A DNA stretch of 64,000 nt from Flavobacterium sp. YJ01 (GCF_029320955.1 NZ_CP119757.1:2480001-2544000), one strand, 5' to 3'. Positions 41,018 to 50,123 are shown, numbered from the stretch's first letter. Notes: generated from the sequence alone by a model not told the origin. Translations and numbers: made by a program.

Positions 41018-41073
41018 CTAAAGCCTTTCACTTTCAAACAAAAAAACCTCCAGCTAAAGCAGGAGGCAATTCA
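41018..41073. repeat. Short dispersed repeat, hairpin copy 1
   Basis: CAGCTAAAGCCTTTCACTTT followed by CCTCCAGCTAAAGCAGGAGG, with CCTCC/GGAGG pairing. A related copy occurs at 43560-43621. Confidence 0.6.
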
Positions 41074-41113
41074 TTTATTCTTTAATGAAGTTTAAAGATT
41101 GTCTTTTATATTT

Positions 41114-41686
41114 TTATTTCTCCGATTTAAACAAAACCTTTCCATAAAACAATACACCAAAATAGATTAAAATACAGGGAAAAATCCATGTTCTAAATCC
41201 AATACCAAGCGCACCACGAAAACCTTGTGCATATAGTAAAGTCGAAAGATATATTATCCAGCAAATTCCAAACTTAAAAATACGTTCAGTAGCATTCATA
41301 TGCTGCGTATAATAAAAGATGGTAAATGGCATAAAAAAACTCAAAAGAACTGCTCCAAATTTACTGTTCGCACTAGCTTCTATGGGTGTCACCATATAAC
41401 TAAAAGTAAGTGTTATGGCAAGATTTAAAAGAATCAAAAAGATTGCATTGACAACGAAAGCTCCAATTTTATTATTTTCTGATACTTTATTTAAATCTTG
41501 TAATTCTGCTTTATCAATTTGAAGGACTTCGCAAATTAATTCCAGCGTTTTGCCTCGCGGTTCATTATTACTGTTTTCGATTCTTTGAATTGTCCTCAAA
41601 TTAACTTTCGACAATTCTGCAAGTTCTTCTTGCGTAAAGCCTTTTTGCTTTCTCGTTTCACTAATTTTTTTTCCTATAAAACTCAT
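41114..41686 (-). CDS. XRE regulator with C-terminal membrane domain
   Basis: A 190-residue membrane-bound regulator. HTH: IGKKISETRKQKGFTQEELA, VNLRTIQRIENSNNEPRG, LICEVLQIDKAELQDL at residues 3-65. Then come about four transmembrane helices in the C-terminal half (AFVVNAIFLILLNLAITLTF, FGAVLLSFFMPFTIFYY, and two more), so it is a membrane-anchored DNA-binding protein. The frame runs on to 41773 but ATG 41686 gives the HTH start. The membrane part is of the DUF4870-like kind by appearance. Target unknown. Confidence 0.8.
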   Translation of the reverse strand: MSFIGKKISETRKQKGFTQEELAELSKVNLRTIQRIENSNNEPRGKTLELICEVLQIDKAELQDLNKVSENNKIGAFVVNAIFLILLNLAITLTFSYMVTPIEASANSKFGAVLLSFFMPFTIFYYTQHMNATERIFKFGICWIIYLSTLLYAQGFRGALGIGFRTWIFPCILIYFGVLFYGKVLFKSEK

Positions 41687-42259
41687 GGTTCGTATTTTTA
41701 ATTTTATCCCAAAATTATTTCGAAAAGCATTTTTTGATAACGGTTTTCTTACGGCATTTCTACGACATTTCATAATGTCGCTAATATATAATTAATTTTA
41801 ATGCACAAGAATTGAACTATATAAAGTATTCCGAACACACGAACGATAACGAACTGGCGAAGCAAATCTCCGCGAGAAGCTCGGCAAAGATTGGCGAATT
41901 TACTTTGCGGAATTACTTGTGATTCTTCGTTCCTCAGAATGACAAAAAATGCGAAAAAACTTTGCGACTCTGCGACTTTGCGAGATTAAAATCAGCAGAG
42001 AAAAGATGACAAATATTTTCTCGCTACAATGAAAAAAAATCCTTTAATCCTAATAATCTGTGGCTGAAAAAAAACTTTGCATCTCTGCTCCCGATAGCTA
42101 TCGGGATTGAGAGATTAAAACCAACAAAAGATTATAAACTCAGAAATTTCTCAAATTATTTCATGTTTTAATCTCAAAATATTCTTATTTTTAAAATACC
42201 AAAAACCTAAATCTGCATATTTTATTTTGTTTTTAAATCTCTAAAATCATTTAGAACAC
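41687..42259. other. 573-bp intergenic region made of repeat fragments
   Basis: No gene. It is a mosaic: GAACGATAACGAACTGGCG and GATTCTTCGTTCCTCAGAAT near 41834-41945, TTTGCGACTCTGCGACTTTG at about 41962, AATCCTTTAATCCTAATAAT with CTGTGGCTG near 42040-42066, and the palindrome CCCGATAGCTATCGGG near 42090-42110. Each piece also occurs elsewhere in the window. Confidence 0.75.
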
Positions 42260-43051
42260 ATGAAGAAATACAGATTATTAGTCATTCTTTTAGGAATTAT
42301 TGCCCTTTTTTACTTTGCGAGAGCGGCTCGAAGCTTTACGGTTAAACAAGAAACTCGAACGCTTCAATCGGAACATTTTATTGTTTCTTACAGCGGAATT
42401 TATAAAAGCGAAGCCGAAAAAGTCAGCAAACATCTCGAAGACAATTATGCTACAATAAGAGAAAATCTAAAAGATGTAAAACACGACATCATAAAGGTTT
42501 TTATTTACGGTTCGCAATTTAAGTTTATGAATGCTACGGGTTTAAAAGAAAAAGCAAAAGGCACAAGTCGCGGTCCGAACGAATTTCATTTTATATATAC
42601 CAATTGGTTTAATTCTATTTTTCCCGATGATCCGCTAAAAACGGCTTTGCATGAATTTACGCATTGCGTTCAACTCAACATATTAATTCACAAAGCAAAA
42701 GACACGATTATTACCCAAGACAGACGAACTTTTGAAAAGGAATTCGATAAAAAATTTGCTGCCGAATATCCGCGCTGGCTTTGGGAATCGATTAGTATTT
42801 TTGAAGCTAAAGAAGTAAATACTTTAAGTGTAAAATACGCCAAAAGCAAAAATTTGACTTTAGAAGATTTAAACAAAAGCAATCAGATTTACAATATTGG
42901 CTATACAATTATAGAATATCTTACTCAAAAATGGGGAAAAGATATTTTGCCAAAATTAATTGCTTCGTTTGGCAATATTCAGAAAACATTAAACGTTACT
43001 TCTGAAGAATTTGAGAAAGGCTGGATTGCTTTTTTGAATGAGAAGTATTGA
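42260..43051 (+). CDS. Membrane-anchored zinc-protease-like protein (peptidase MA-like)
   Basis: A 263-residue protein with one N-terminal membrane helix or signal anchor (about 4-20, RLLVILLGIIALFYFA) and an extracytoplasmic domain. The zinc motif HEFTH is at 131-135. A possible third ligand or catalytic Glu lies in WLWESISIFEAKE (about 174-184). This matches the gluzincin/peptidase MA-like layout, in which a short motif plus a downstream Glu is typical. Substrate unknown. It is flanked by repeat DNA and lies in the accessory patch; it may work in the envelope. Confidence 0.7.
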   Translation: MKKYRLLVILLGIIALFYFARAARSFTVKQETRTLQSEHFIVSYSGIYKSEAEKVSKHLEDNYATIRENLKDVKHDIIKVFIYGSQFKFMNATGLKEKAKGTSRGPNEFHFIYTNWFNSIFPDDPLKTALHEFTHCVQLNILIHKAKDTIITQDRRTFEKEFDKKFAAEYPRWLWESISIFEAKEVNTLSVKYAKSKNLTLEDLNKSNQIYNIGYTIIEYLTQKWGKDILPKLIASFGNIQKTLNVTSEEFEKGWIAFLNEKY

Positions 43052-43184
43052 AAGTTTTTCTATTTAGAAAACCTTGAATTTCGCAGATTAACAAAAATGA
43101 TGATTATGATTTCGAAAATGGATTTTTAATCTGTTAAGAACGACAATAATTTCTAGTTATTTGTTAAAGAAATATTAAAAAATC

Positions 43185-43240
43185 TTCGTAACTTCACGCA
43201 ACCATCCTGATATTCAGATATCTAAACAAAAAGAGGCGTT
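43185..43240 (+). promoter_or_regulatory. Duplicated leader copy 1 with possible ECF-type promoter
   Basis: CGCAACC (about 43197-43203), then a 16-bp spacer and ATCT before the gene at 43241, giving the pattern GCAACC-N16-ATCT. The sequence around it (CACGCAACC, TGATATTCAGATATCT) is nearly repeated at 43717-43760. ECF sigma promoters of Bacteroidota with GCAAC-like -35 boxes are recalled, but this is a suggestion only. Confidence 0.4.
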
Positions 43241-43549
43241 ATGAAAAGATTTTTTTACTTTTTGATTCTGACTTTAGGAATTCTTGGTTGTACTTCTGAC
43301 GATGATAAACCAACCAAAAATTTTAAATTCACCGCTCCGTACACCACAACTATAACTGTTGGCGGCGTGGTTGGCACGCGCGAACGAACTTTTAAAGTCG
43401 GAGAAACCTTTAAAGGTCTTGACGACGAAAAAGAAACCATCAGAATCAGAATCGCTGAACATTCTGAAATGAATGAAAATTGTCCGAATAGCTGGTGTTA
43501 TCAAGAATTTTTAAATGTTCCGCGTGAGTATTTGAAGTTGGAAGAATAA
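43241..43549 (+). CDS. Small lipoprotein
   Basis: A 102-residue lipoprotein: MKRFFYFLILTLGILGC has the lipobox at Cys17, followed by TSDDDKPTKNF. The mature part is small and beta-rich (TTITVGGVVGTRERTFKVGE), with two Cys near the end (NCPNSWCYQEF), which may form a disulfide. No family is recognised. Its leader (upstream DNA and signal peptide) is similar to that of the lipoprotein gene at 43767, so the two were probably made by duplication of a promoter-signal unit. Surface-exposed or periplasmic. Confidence 0.75.
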   Translation: MKRFFYFLILTLGILGCTSDDDKPTKNFKFTAPYTTTITVGGVVGTRERTFKVGETFKGLDDEKETIRIRIAEHSEMNENCPNSWCYQEFLNVPREYLKLEE

Positions 43550-43559
43550 AGAAAAAACT

Positions 43560-43621
43560 TCGGTTAAAGCCTTTTTATTAAAACCGTAAAATACTTCTAG
43601 CTAAAACAGGAGGCAATTCAA
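43560..43621. repeat. Short dispersed repeat, copy 2
   Basis: TTCGGTTAAAGCCTTTTTAT and AATACTTCTAGCTAAAACAG followed by GAGGCAATTCA. Shares CTAAAGC...AGCTAAA.CAGGAGGCAATTC with the copy at 41018-41073. Confidence 0.55.
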
Positions 43622-43716
43622 CTAATTTTATTTTCATTCTTGTTTGTCATTTCGAGAAATGACAATATCTTGCGACTACAGGATTTCAAAAAAAAAGACA
43701 CAAAAAACTTACTAAA

Positions 43717-43766
43717 TTCACGCAACCATTTTGATATTCAAATATCTATATAAAAAAAAGATACTT
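43717..43766 (+). promoter_or_regulatory. Duplicated leader copy 2
   Basis: CACGCAACC then a 16-bp spacer and ATCT, followed by the start of the BNR-like lipoprotein gene at 43767. Near-identical to the leader of the lipoprotein gene at 43241 (TTCACGCAACCAT, TGATATTCA, ATATCT). Confidence 0.4.
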
Positions 43767-44696
43767 ATGAAAAAAATGATTGGTTTCCTGTTTTTATCTT
43801 TAGTAATTCTCGGCTGCACTTCTGATGCAGATAATAGTGCAAATGCATTTGAGAAAATGAATACCAATACTACGCAAAGCTTAACTGATATTTCCTTTAT
43901 CAATAAAAATCAAGGAATAATTTGCGGTTCTCTTGGTTTTTTGTCCAAAACAAATAACGGCGGAAAAACATGGACGCATTTAAATGTGGGAGATAATCAA
44001 ACCTTTATGAGCGCTTTTATGGTAAATGCACAAAATTTCTATACCGCAAGACTTGACCTGTTTGCTACTTCAAATTCTGGTGCTACGTTTAAAAAAAATG
44101 AAAATCTTCCTGTTACTTCAACTATTTTTGCAATCAAATTTTTTAATCCAACTAAAGGATTACTAATAAGAAGTGGTTCTATTTTTAGATCTACCGATTC
44201 TGGAAATAATTGGAAGGAAACTTATAATCTTAGCAATTCCAGTAATTTAGAAATAACTTCAGATTTAGTTGCTTACGCTTACGGCGGATATACTTCAGAC
44301 GCGGTAGATAATGGTCAAATTCTTAAAACAACTGACAGCGGTCAAACTTGGGTTACTACCTTAAATTCAGATTCAAATATTATTTCAGTATCTTTTATTT
44401 CAGATAATATTGGCTATTATGTTAATACTAAAATGGAATTGCAGAAAACTATAAACGGCTCTACTACTTGGGTAAAAATAACGACTTTGCCTTTTTATCC
44501 ATCATCTGTTTGTTTTATTAATGAAAAGATAGGATACATTTCAACATACGAGGGAAAAATTTTAGAAACAAAAGACGCAGGTTTAAATTGGAAAATAGTT
44601 CATAACGAACCTGCCGAACGAATCTTTAAAATTATTACTAAAGATAATGCCGTATTTGCAATAGGAGACAACGGATTGTTTCTTAGAAAAAGATAA
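43767..44696 (+). CDS. BNR-repeat (Ycf48-like) lipoprotein
   Basis: A 309-residue lipoprotein: the signal peptide MKKMIGFLFLSLVILGC ends at Cys17, followed by TSDADNS. Several BNR/Asp-box repeats follow, each of the type S/T-x-D-x-G-x-x-W: NNGGKTWTHLN, DSGNNWKETY, DSGQTWVTTL, DAGLNWKIVH. These form a beta-propeller as in Ycf48-like proteins. In Flavobacterium such proteins are often surface or secreted. The upstream frame to 43731 is not needed. A strong terminator hairpin follows. Function unknown. Confidence 0.82.
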   Translation: MKKMIGFLFLSLVILGCTSDADNSANAFEKMNTNTTQSLTDISFINKNQGIICGSLGFLSKTNNGGKTWTHLNVGDNQTFMSAFMVNAQNFYTARLDLFATSNSGATFKKNENLPVTSTIFAIKFFNPTKGLLIRSGSIFRSTDSGNNWKETYNLSNSSNLEITSDLVAYAYGGYTSDAVDNGQILKTTDSGQTWVTTLNSDSNIISVSFISDNIGYYVNTKMELQKTINGSTTWVKITTLPFYPSSVCFINEKIGYISTYEGKILETKDAGLNWKIVHNEPAERIFKIITKDNAVFAIGDNGLFLRKR

Positions 44697-44700
44697 AAAA

Positions 44701-44733
44701 ACCTTTGTCAAAGTTTTAAACTTTGACAAAGGT
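44701..44733. terminator. 16-bp perfect hairpin terminator
   Basis: ACCTTTGTCAAAGTTT and AAACTTTGACAAAGGT pair perfectly with a one-base centre, after an A run. It ends the BNR lipoprotein gene and, on the other strand, the HAD gene. Confidence 0.75.
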
Positions 44734-44756
44734 CTGTAATATCGCTAGAAATCTAA

Positions 44757-45425
44757 TTATTGGATTTTATTTCCCAACAACTCAATTATCTTATCTACAT
44801 TCACTTCGCTGTAATCATTAATATAAAAATCGCATGGCGGAAGTTCTTCTTTGGTATGCGTGCTCAAAACACCAACGACTTTCATTCCTGCATTTAATCC
44901 AGCTGTAACGCCAGAAAATGAATCTTCAAAAACCACACAGTCAGAAGGAGAAACACCAACGCGTTCTGCTGATTTTAGATACACTTCGGGATTTGGTTTG
45001 TGGTAGGTAACGTCTTCACTAGACATCATCGAATCCATTTTTTCGTCCAGTTTTAGGAAATTAGCAATCAGATCCAAGTTAGCACGCGGCGCCGATGTGG
45101 CAACTGCGGTTTTAAATCCGCGCGATTTTAATTCATTTAAAAAATCCATATAATTCGGAATTGTTTCGACTTTGTCTTTGTAAATCTCGCGAAACATTCC
45201 TTCTTTTTCATCTTCCAGTTTTATCAATTCGTCTCCAGTAATTGGACGCTTGAAGAAAAGCGTCATGATATAACTATTATGTTTTCCGTACATATGCTCT
45301 TCGAATTCTTCCTGCGTGTACGGAATTTTATATTTATTGAAAAATTCCTCAAAAGCGACTACATGATGCGGATTAGTGTGGCAAATCACGCCATCCATAT
45401 CAAAAATTACACATTGCTGGCTCAT
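44757..45425 (-). CDS. HAD-superfamily phosphatase, beta-phosphoglucomutase-like
   Basis: A 222-residue HAD protein. Motif I is FDMDGVI with Asp9 and Asp11, with a cap domain at about 20-75. Motif II is ATSAPRANLDLI. The Lys is in YHKPNPEVYL and motif IV is VVFEDSFSGVTAGLNAGM. The ED-S-G pattern is typical of the beta-phosphoglucomutase/sugar-phosphatase branch. Likely substrate is a hexose phosphate, but this cannot be fixed. It is single, convergent to the BNR gene, with repeat DNA upstream. A TATCTTGC-type weak -7 is visible upstream. Confidence 0.86.
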   Translation of the reverse strand: MSQQCVIFDMDGVICHTNPHHVVAFEEFFNKYKIPYTQEEFEEHMYGKHNSYIMTLFFKRPITGDELIKLEDEKEGMFREIYKDKVETIPNYMDFLNELKSRGFKTAVATSAPRANLDLIANFLKLDEKMDSMMSSEDVTYHKPNPEVYLKSAERVGVSPSDCVVFEDSFSGVTAGLNAGMKVVGVLSTHTKEELPPCDFYINDYSEVNVDKIIELLGNKIQ

Positions 45426-45756
45426 AATTTTATTTGTTTTTTAACGGTTGCAAGATAGGGTAATAAAGCGGTTATTACATAGAGATTCGCTAAGAGTTTT
45501 TTTGAATCTCGCAAAGTCGCAGAGTCGCAAAGACTTTTTATTTAAGCAATCTACATCGTACAGTTTGTCATTTCGACGAAGGAGAAATCTCCACGAGTAG
45601 CTATACAAAGATTGGACTTTAGTTACGGAGTTACTTGCGAAGATTTCTCCTTCGTCGAAATGACATAAAATGAGAAAAAAAATCCTTTAAATCTTATTAA
45701 TCTGTGGCTTTAAAAATAAAACCTTTGCGACTCTGCGACTTTGCGAGATTAAATCT
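45426..45756. other. 331-bp intergenic region with dispersed repeats
   Basis: No gene. It contains CTCGCAAAGTCGCAGAGTCG (about 45509) and its inverted partner CGACTCTGCGACTTTGCGAG (about 45729), which enclose the hairpin of 45567-45664 and an AATCTTATTAATCTGTGGC unit. Confidence 0.75.
45567..45664. repeat. Dispersed inverted repeat with GACGAAGGAGAAAT arms
   Basis: TCATTTCGACGAAGGAGAAA at the left and TTTCTCCTTCGTCGAAATGA at the right are perfect inverted arms of about 20 bp around 60 bp of loop. The same element is recalled from many flavobacterial intergenic regions; here it lies between two minus-strand genes. Confidence 0.85.
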
Positions 45757-47340
45757 TTAGCCAATCCAAATCTTACTTTTTACCAAAGTCATTGTTTGTC
45801 TTAAATGCTGGTTACAAGCAATCAGAATAATCAAAACCACCAAACCGTAGCCAACGACTGTATAAATTTCCATATCAGCCAATAAAGTTGCTTGTTTACT
45901 AATGGTTCCGAAGACTTTTTTCATGGCTAAAACATTGGCATTATCTGCCGAATATCCTTTGGCAATAAAACTCTGCGTTGTTGAAGCAATAGTCTGTTGT
46001 GCTTCGGAATTTTCAGCTGTTACAAACTGACTTAATTTTAAAAAGTGTTTTTTATTTAAGAAAACCATCGCATTCTGCATGACACAAAAACCAATCGTAC
46101 TTCCCCAAAAACGTCCCGAAACCCCTACAATTCCAGAAGAAACAGCCATTTTGGACGGAACTGAAGATGTGGTAAATAAAATTAATGGAACAAATAAAAA
46201 TCCGACACCAATTCCTTGCAAAATATAAGGAACAATAATATCGCTCAATGCAACATCAGGCACAAAAAGAAAAGTAAACCAGAAATGAAAAATGGCAATC
46301 AGCGTAAAACCAATCATAAAAATGATTTTAGTAGAAACCGATTTCATCAGAAAAAAAGCGGCTAGAATAAGTCCGATTACATTTCCTAAACCATTTAGAT
46401 ATTGCACGCCCGCAACACGTGACGGATCCCAATTCCAAATAGAAAACATCGCAGAATGGCATAAACTCAGCGTTGCTCTGCTGATGTAAAAAAGGAAAAA
46501 CAATAAAAATCCGATGCGCAGATTGGCATATTTTATCACTTCAAAATCAAAACTTGGTCTTTTTACGAGACGTTCTTTAAAAATGAATAATCCGCCTGTT
46601 ATCAGCGAAATCATTAGCATTAAAACCATTTCTGAAGATTCGAACCAATATTTTTTTTCAGCATAAACAAAAAAATAGGCACCGCAAAGAATCGAAATTA
46701 AAACCAAAAAATAACTCATCCAGTCGATCTGATACAACGGAATCTTCTTTGTAATTCGGTGCCCTCTGAAAGTAACTAAGATTAAAAACACATTGAGAAC
46801 CTGAAGCCCTCCCGATACATACAGCATGTATTTCCAGTCGTAATGATCTAGAAACCAAACGGCAATATTCATAATAAAGGGCGTGGACAACAACAACGAG
46901 CCATAGTAAAATGAAAACCCGATGATAATGGCATTTTTAGAATTAAACTGCTCGATGAGCAACTGTCTGATTGTAATTACCGGAAGCGCCATCAGAATTC
47001 CCTCCGCAACTCTCATCAATAAAAAAACCGAAAAATTGGTTATATATGCCGATGTAACAATCGTAATTCCGATTAAGGAATAAACTGCCATCAGGTAATT
47101 TTTTGCAGGGAAAAAACTCGAAAATCGGCTTTCTATTAAAATGGTTGCCAGTAAAGTTCCGTACGTAACGCACATCGCAAACTGCAAATCTTCGGGCTCA
47201 ATATCGAGAAAACTTGCCGCATATGTTACGTTGGACGTATAAACTCCTAATAAAATCATGGAATGCAATAAACAAACGAACAAAATAATAATGATCGCCC
47301 ATTTTGGAACCCACGATTTAAATATACTTTTATCTTCCAT
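45757..47340 (-). CDS. MFS efflux transporter (DHA2-like)
   Basis: A 527-residue major facilitator protein with about 14 transmembrane helices, the DHA2/EmrB-type length. The N-terminal region has VTYGTLLATILIESRF and LMRVAEGILMALPVITIRQL, typical for the group. The last helices are around 480-505. Together with HlyD-type and TolC-type genes just upstream it forms a tripartite pump spanning the envelope. The ATG at 47340 is used; it begins one base after the HlyD stop. An earlier TTG start is less likely. Exported substrate unknown. Confidence 0.9.
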   Translation of the reverse strand: MEDKSIFKSWVPKWAIIIILFVCLLHSMILLGVYTSNVTYAASFLDIEPEDLQFAMCVTYGTLLATILIESRFSSFFPAKNYLMAVYSLIGITIVTSAYITNFSVFLLMRVAEGILMALPVITIRQLLIEQFNSKNAIIIGFSFYYGSLLLSTPFIMNIAVWFLDHYDWKYMLYVSGGLQVLNVFLILVTFRGHRITKKIPLYQIDWMSYFLVLISILCGAYFFVYAEKKYWFESSEMVLMLMISLITGGLFIFKERLVKRPSFDFEVIKYANLRIGFLLFFLFYISRATLSLCHSAMFSIWNWDPSRVAGVQYLNGLGNVIGLILAAFFLMKSVSTKIIFMIGFTLIAIFHFWFTFLFVPDVALSDIIVPYILQGIGVGFLFVPLILFTTSSVPSKMAVSSGIVGVSGRFWGSTIGFCVMQNAMVFLNKKHFLKLSQFVTAENSEAQQTIASTTQSFIAKGYSADNANVLAMKKVFGTISKQATLLADMEIYTVVGYGLVVLIILIACNQHLRQTMTLVKSKIWIG

Positions 47341-47341
47341 T

Positions 47342-48394
47342 TTATTTGTGTGCAGCAACAACCGTAATGTTCATTCCTGCTCTTAAAAAATCGGTTTGTT
47401 TGTCTTGTTCTTTTAATTGAATTCGAACTGGAATTCTCTGTTCTATTTTCACGAAGTTTCCAGTCGCATTATCTGGAGGAAGCAAAGAAAACCTCGCTCC
47501 ACTCGCTGGAGATAAAGAAGCAATTGTTCCCATAAAGGTTTTGTCGCTTACGGCATCGGCTTTTATTTCTACTTCTTGACCAACCGTTAAATACTGCAGT
47601 TGTGTTTCTTTAAAATTTGCGGTAATCCATTTTTCTTTACTAACAATAGAAAGCAAAGACTGTCCTTCTTTTACCAATTGTCCAGGCTGTAAAGTTCGTT
47701 TTCCAACCCAACCGTCGTAAGGCGCAGTAATGATGGTGTACGAAAGAAACAATGCCGCATTATCAGCAACAGCTTGTTTTGATGCAATATTGGTTTGCGT
47801 AGTCGGAACATTTGCTTCAGCAACAGAAGTACTTAAAGTAGCCGAATGAATTCTGTTTTTTATTTCTTGAAAATGCGCCTGTGCCGATTCGTAATCGGCG
47901 CGGACTTTTTCTAATTGCTGAGTAGTTGCCGCTTCGTCTTTTACCAAAGCTTTATATCTTTCGTATTCTAGTTTTGTTTTCCAAAGATTCGATTTTGCAG
48001 CTTCTAATTGCGATTCATTAATTGCCGTTGCACTTGCCGTATTAATAGCATTTTTTTGAGCGACAACACTATTTTGCTGCGCGTTTTGAACATCGGCAAG
48101 AGCCACATTCAATTTCGATTGATATTCTCTGTTATCAATAATCACCAAAGTATCGCCTTTATGCACAAACTGATTTTCCTCAAAACGAACTTCCTGAACG
48201 TAGCCCGTAATTCTCGACATAATTGGTGTTACATATTGCTCTACCTGAGCATCATTTGTTTCTTCGTGATTTCGGTTAAACACATAAAACCAAATTCCTA
48301 AAATAACTCCGCTTACTACAAGCACACTCGCAATTACTGTTATTAGTATATGAAACGTTCTATTTCTGCTAGTTTCATTTTTTATCTTAACCAT
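47342..48394 (-). CDS. HlyD-family membrane fusion protein
   Basis: A 350-residue periplasmic adaptor. One N-terminal membrane helix (about 12-32) is followed by a lipoyl-like half-motif (YVTPIMSRITGYVQEVRFEE, HKGDTLVIID). A coiled coil spans about 85-200 with alternating Ala, Gln and Glu. The second half-motif (ITAPYDGWVGKRTLQPGQLV) and the beta-barrel domain follow. This is the EmrA/HlyD type. It links the MFS transporter with the outer-membrane channel. Gene order TolC-HlyD-MFS on the minus strand, with 66 bp to TolC and 1 bp to MFS, supports an operon. Confidence 0.92.
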   Translation of the reverse strand: MVKIKNETSRNRTFHILITVIASVLVVSGVILGIWFYVFNRNHEETNDAQVEQYVTPIMSRITGYVQEVRFEENQFVHKGDTLVIIDNREYQSKLNVALADVQNAQQNSVVAQKNAINTASATAINESQLEAAKSNLWKTKLEYERYKALVKDEAATTQQLEKVRADYESAQAHFQEIKNRIHSATLSTSVAEANVPTTQTNIASKQAVADNAALFLSYTIITAPYDGWVGKRTLQPGQLVKEGQSLLSIVSKEKWITANFKETQLQYLTVGQEVEIKADAVSDKTFMGTIASLSPASGARFSLLPPDNATGNFVKIEQRIPVRIQLKEQDKQTDFLRAGMNITVVAAHK

Positions 48395-48460
48395 ATCTTT
48401 TCTATTCTCTATATTCTATTTTCTAAGTCTTGTCTCTTGCTTCTTTCTTCTAAAAAACTT

Positions 48461-49816
48461 CTAACTCTGAGGCATAATTCCCGCTGTATGAAGCAACTCG
48501 TAATGTTTAAGGATTGCATCCAATCGAATAGAAATTTTATTGTATTTCGCTTGAAGCAAAGCATTATCAGCATCGACCATTTCCGTAATCAAAACCAATT
48601 GGTTCAAGTATTTCAGCTTCACGATTCGGTAATTTTCAGTTGCTAAATCCAAGGCTTTATCTACCACAACAAATTTTTCAAGGATTTCCTGATATTGTGT
48701 ATGTTCTGTATACAGCTTATCTTGAATTTCGTCTTTTATAATTTCAGACTGCATTTCTTGCCATTTGATTTTAGTGTTTGCCTGATCCATCTTGGTTTTG
48801 TTTTTATACAAAGAAGAAAGATCAAAAGAAGCTTCAATTCCGACTTGCCCTAAAGTGTACAAATACGGGTTTGGCGGAAAGAATTTATAGTTTGGATAAT
48901 AAAATCCGTAATTACCAAAAAAATGTACGCTTGGCAGGTAATTCCCTTTTACCACTTTCAATTCGGTCTTACTAATATCCAATTCTTGGCTTGCAACACG
49001 CATTTCTTCATTCTGAAGCGCTTTAGTCATATAAAAATCATACGGATCTAAACCGTTCATTTCGTCAAGACTACTTGTTGTATCAATCGCGATTTCTTCG
49101 TTTTCTGGAAGCTGAATTAAAGTCTTCAGATCGTGAAGTGCGATTTTAATGTTTTTGGAGTTAGTTAACGCATTCAATTCGCGATCTGAGAGCTGTAATT
49201 CGGCACGTATAACTTCATTTTTAGTTACCGTTCCGTGTTTCTGGAGAGATTGTACTTCTCTCAATCGGCTTTTTTCTTCCTTGATGTTTTCTTTAAAAAT
49301 TTTCTGAAGTTCCATCATTTTATAAATCGCCAGATAATTTGCAACTACTTCCAGTTCAATATCATTTTCTGTCTTTTCCGATTTTATTTTGGCAATTTCG
49401 TTTTCCTGATTCGCAATTTTAATTGCGTTGTTGATTTTGTTTCCAACGTAAATTGGCATTTTAAAGGTAGAATTGACCTCGTAAATCTCAGGAATTGCTT
49501 TTGTAACTTCTTTTCCGTTCAAAAAACCATTTCCCTTAAATTCGGTAATATTGGTAATTCTAGAATACATGCCGTTTAATTCTACATCTGGCAATCTAAG
49601 TTCTTTTCTTTCTTTGATGTTTTGCTCAGCGAGCGCAATCTCAAGTTGAGATTTTAGGACTTTTTTATTGTTTTCCTTTGCCAGCTTCATTGCTTCTTGT
49701 AAAGAAACCGAATGAACTTCCTGAGCTTGTAAACTATTGAATGCTAATAGGATTAGAAATATCAATACGTTTTTGAGAAAACAATCTTCTTTAGAGTTTG
49801 TTGTTTTAAGGAACAT
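48461..49816 (-). CDS. TolC-family outer-membrane efflux protein
   Basis: A 451-residue outer-membrane channel. A signal peptide (about 13-31, KNVLIFLILLAFNSLQAQE) follows a short N-terminal part; the start could also be a little later. The OEP repeats are VSLQEAMKLAKENNKKVLKS and the ELDISKTELKVVKGNYLPSV region. Alternating long helices form the periplasmic tunnel. It is the first gene of the efflux operon after a 307-bp gap to the AraC gene. The three genes would make a complete tripartite pump. Confidence 0.9.
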   Translation of the reverse strand: MFLKTTNSKEDCFLKNVLIFLILLAFNSLQAQEVHSVSLQEAMKLAKENNKKVLKSQLEIALAEQNIKERKELRLPDVELNGMYSRITNITEFKGNGFLNGKEVTKAIPEIYEVNSTFKMPIYVGNKINNAIKIANQENEIAKIKSEKTENDIELEVVANYLAIYKMMELQKIFKENIKEEKSRLREVQSLQKHGTVTKNEVIRAELQLSDRELNALTNSKNIKIALHDLKTLIQLPENEEIAIDTTSSLDEMNGLDPYDFYMTKALQNEEMRVASQELDISKTELKVVKGNYLPSVHFFGNYGFYYPNYKFFPPNPYLYTLGQVGIEASFDLSSLYKNKTKMDQANTKIKWQEMQSEIIKDEIQDKLYTEHTQYQEILEKFVVVDKALDLATENYRIVKLKYLNQLVLITEMVDADNALLQAKYNKISIRLDAILKHYELLHTAGIMPQS

Positions 49817-50123
49817 GAATAAATAAATATTTTTATGCTGTAAAGTTCCTTCATTTTTTCTATGGCTGATGATTCTAAAAAGTCAATAACATATTCATTT
49901 CGGACAAATGTTAAAATGCCATTTCCCGAAAACGTTATATTAAAACACTGGAAAACAATTTATTACAAAATAGATTTTGATTGTGATATTTCACGCAGAT
50001 TTAATAGATTTTAGCAGATGTGCACAGATTTTTCTTTTACTCTCACAGATTTGGCAGATCATGCAGATTATAAAGCATTTAAAAAATCTCTCAAATCTGC
50101 GGAATCTGCGTGAAACAAAATAT
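49817..50123. other. 307-bp intergenic region before the TolC gene
   Basis: It holds the inverted repeat TTTCACGCAGATTTAATAG (49989) ... AATCTGCGTGAAAC (about 50102-50115), with CACAGATTTGGCAGATCATG inside, and AT-rich DNA near the TolC start where the efflux promoter should be. No operator for the AraC regulator was found by eye. Confidence 0.65.

Noticed and set aside
38350..41110. Integrative element attached to tRNA-Leu
   Set aside because: No integrase gene and no second copy of the tRNA 3' end was found within the next kilobases; only an accessory patch can be claimed.
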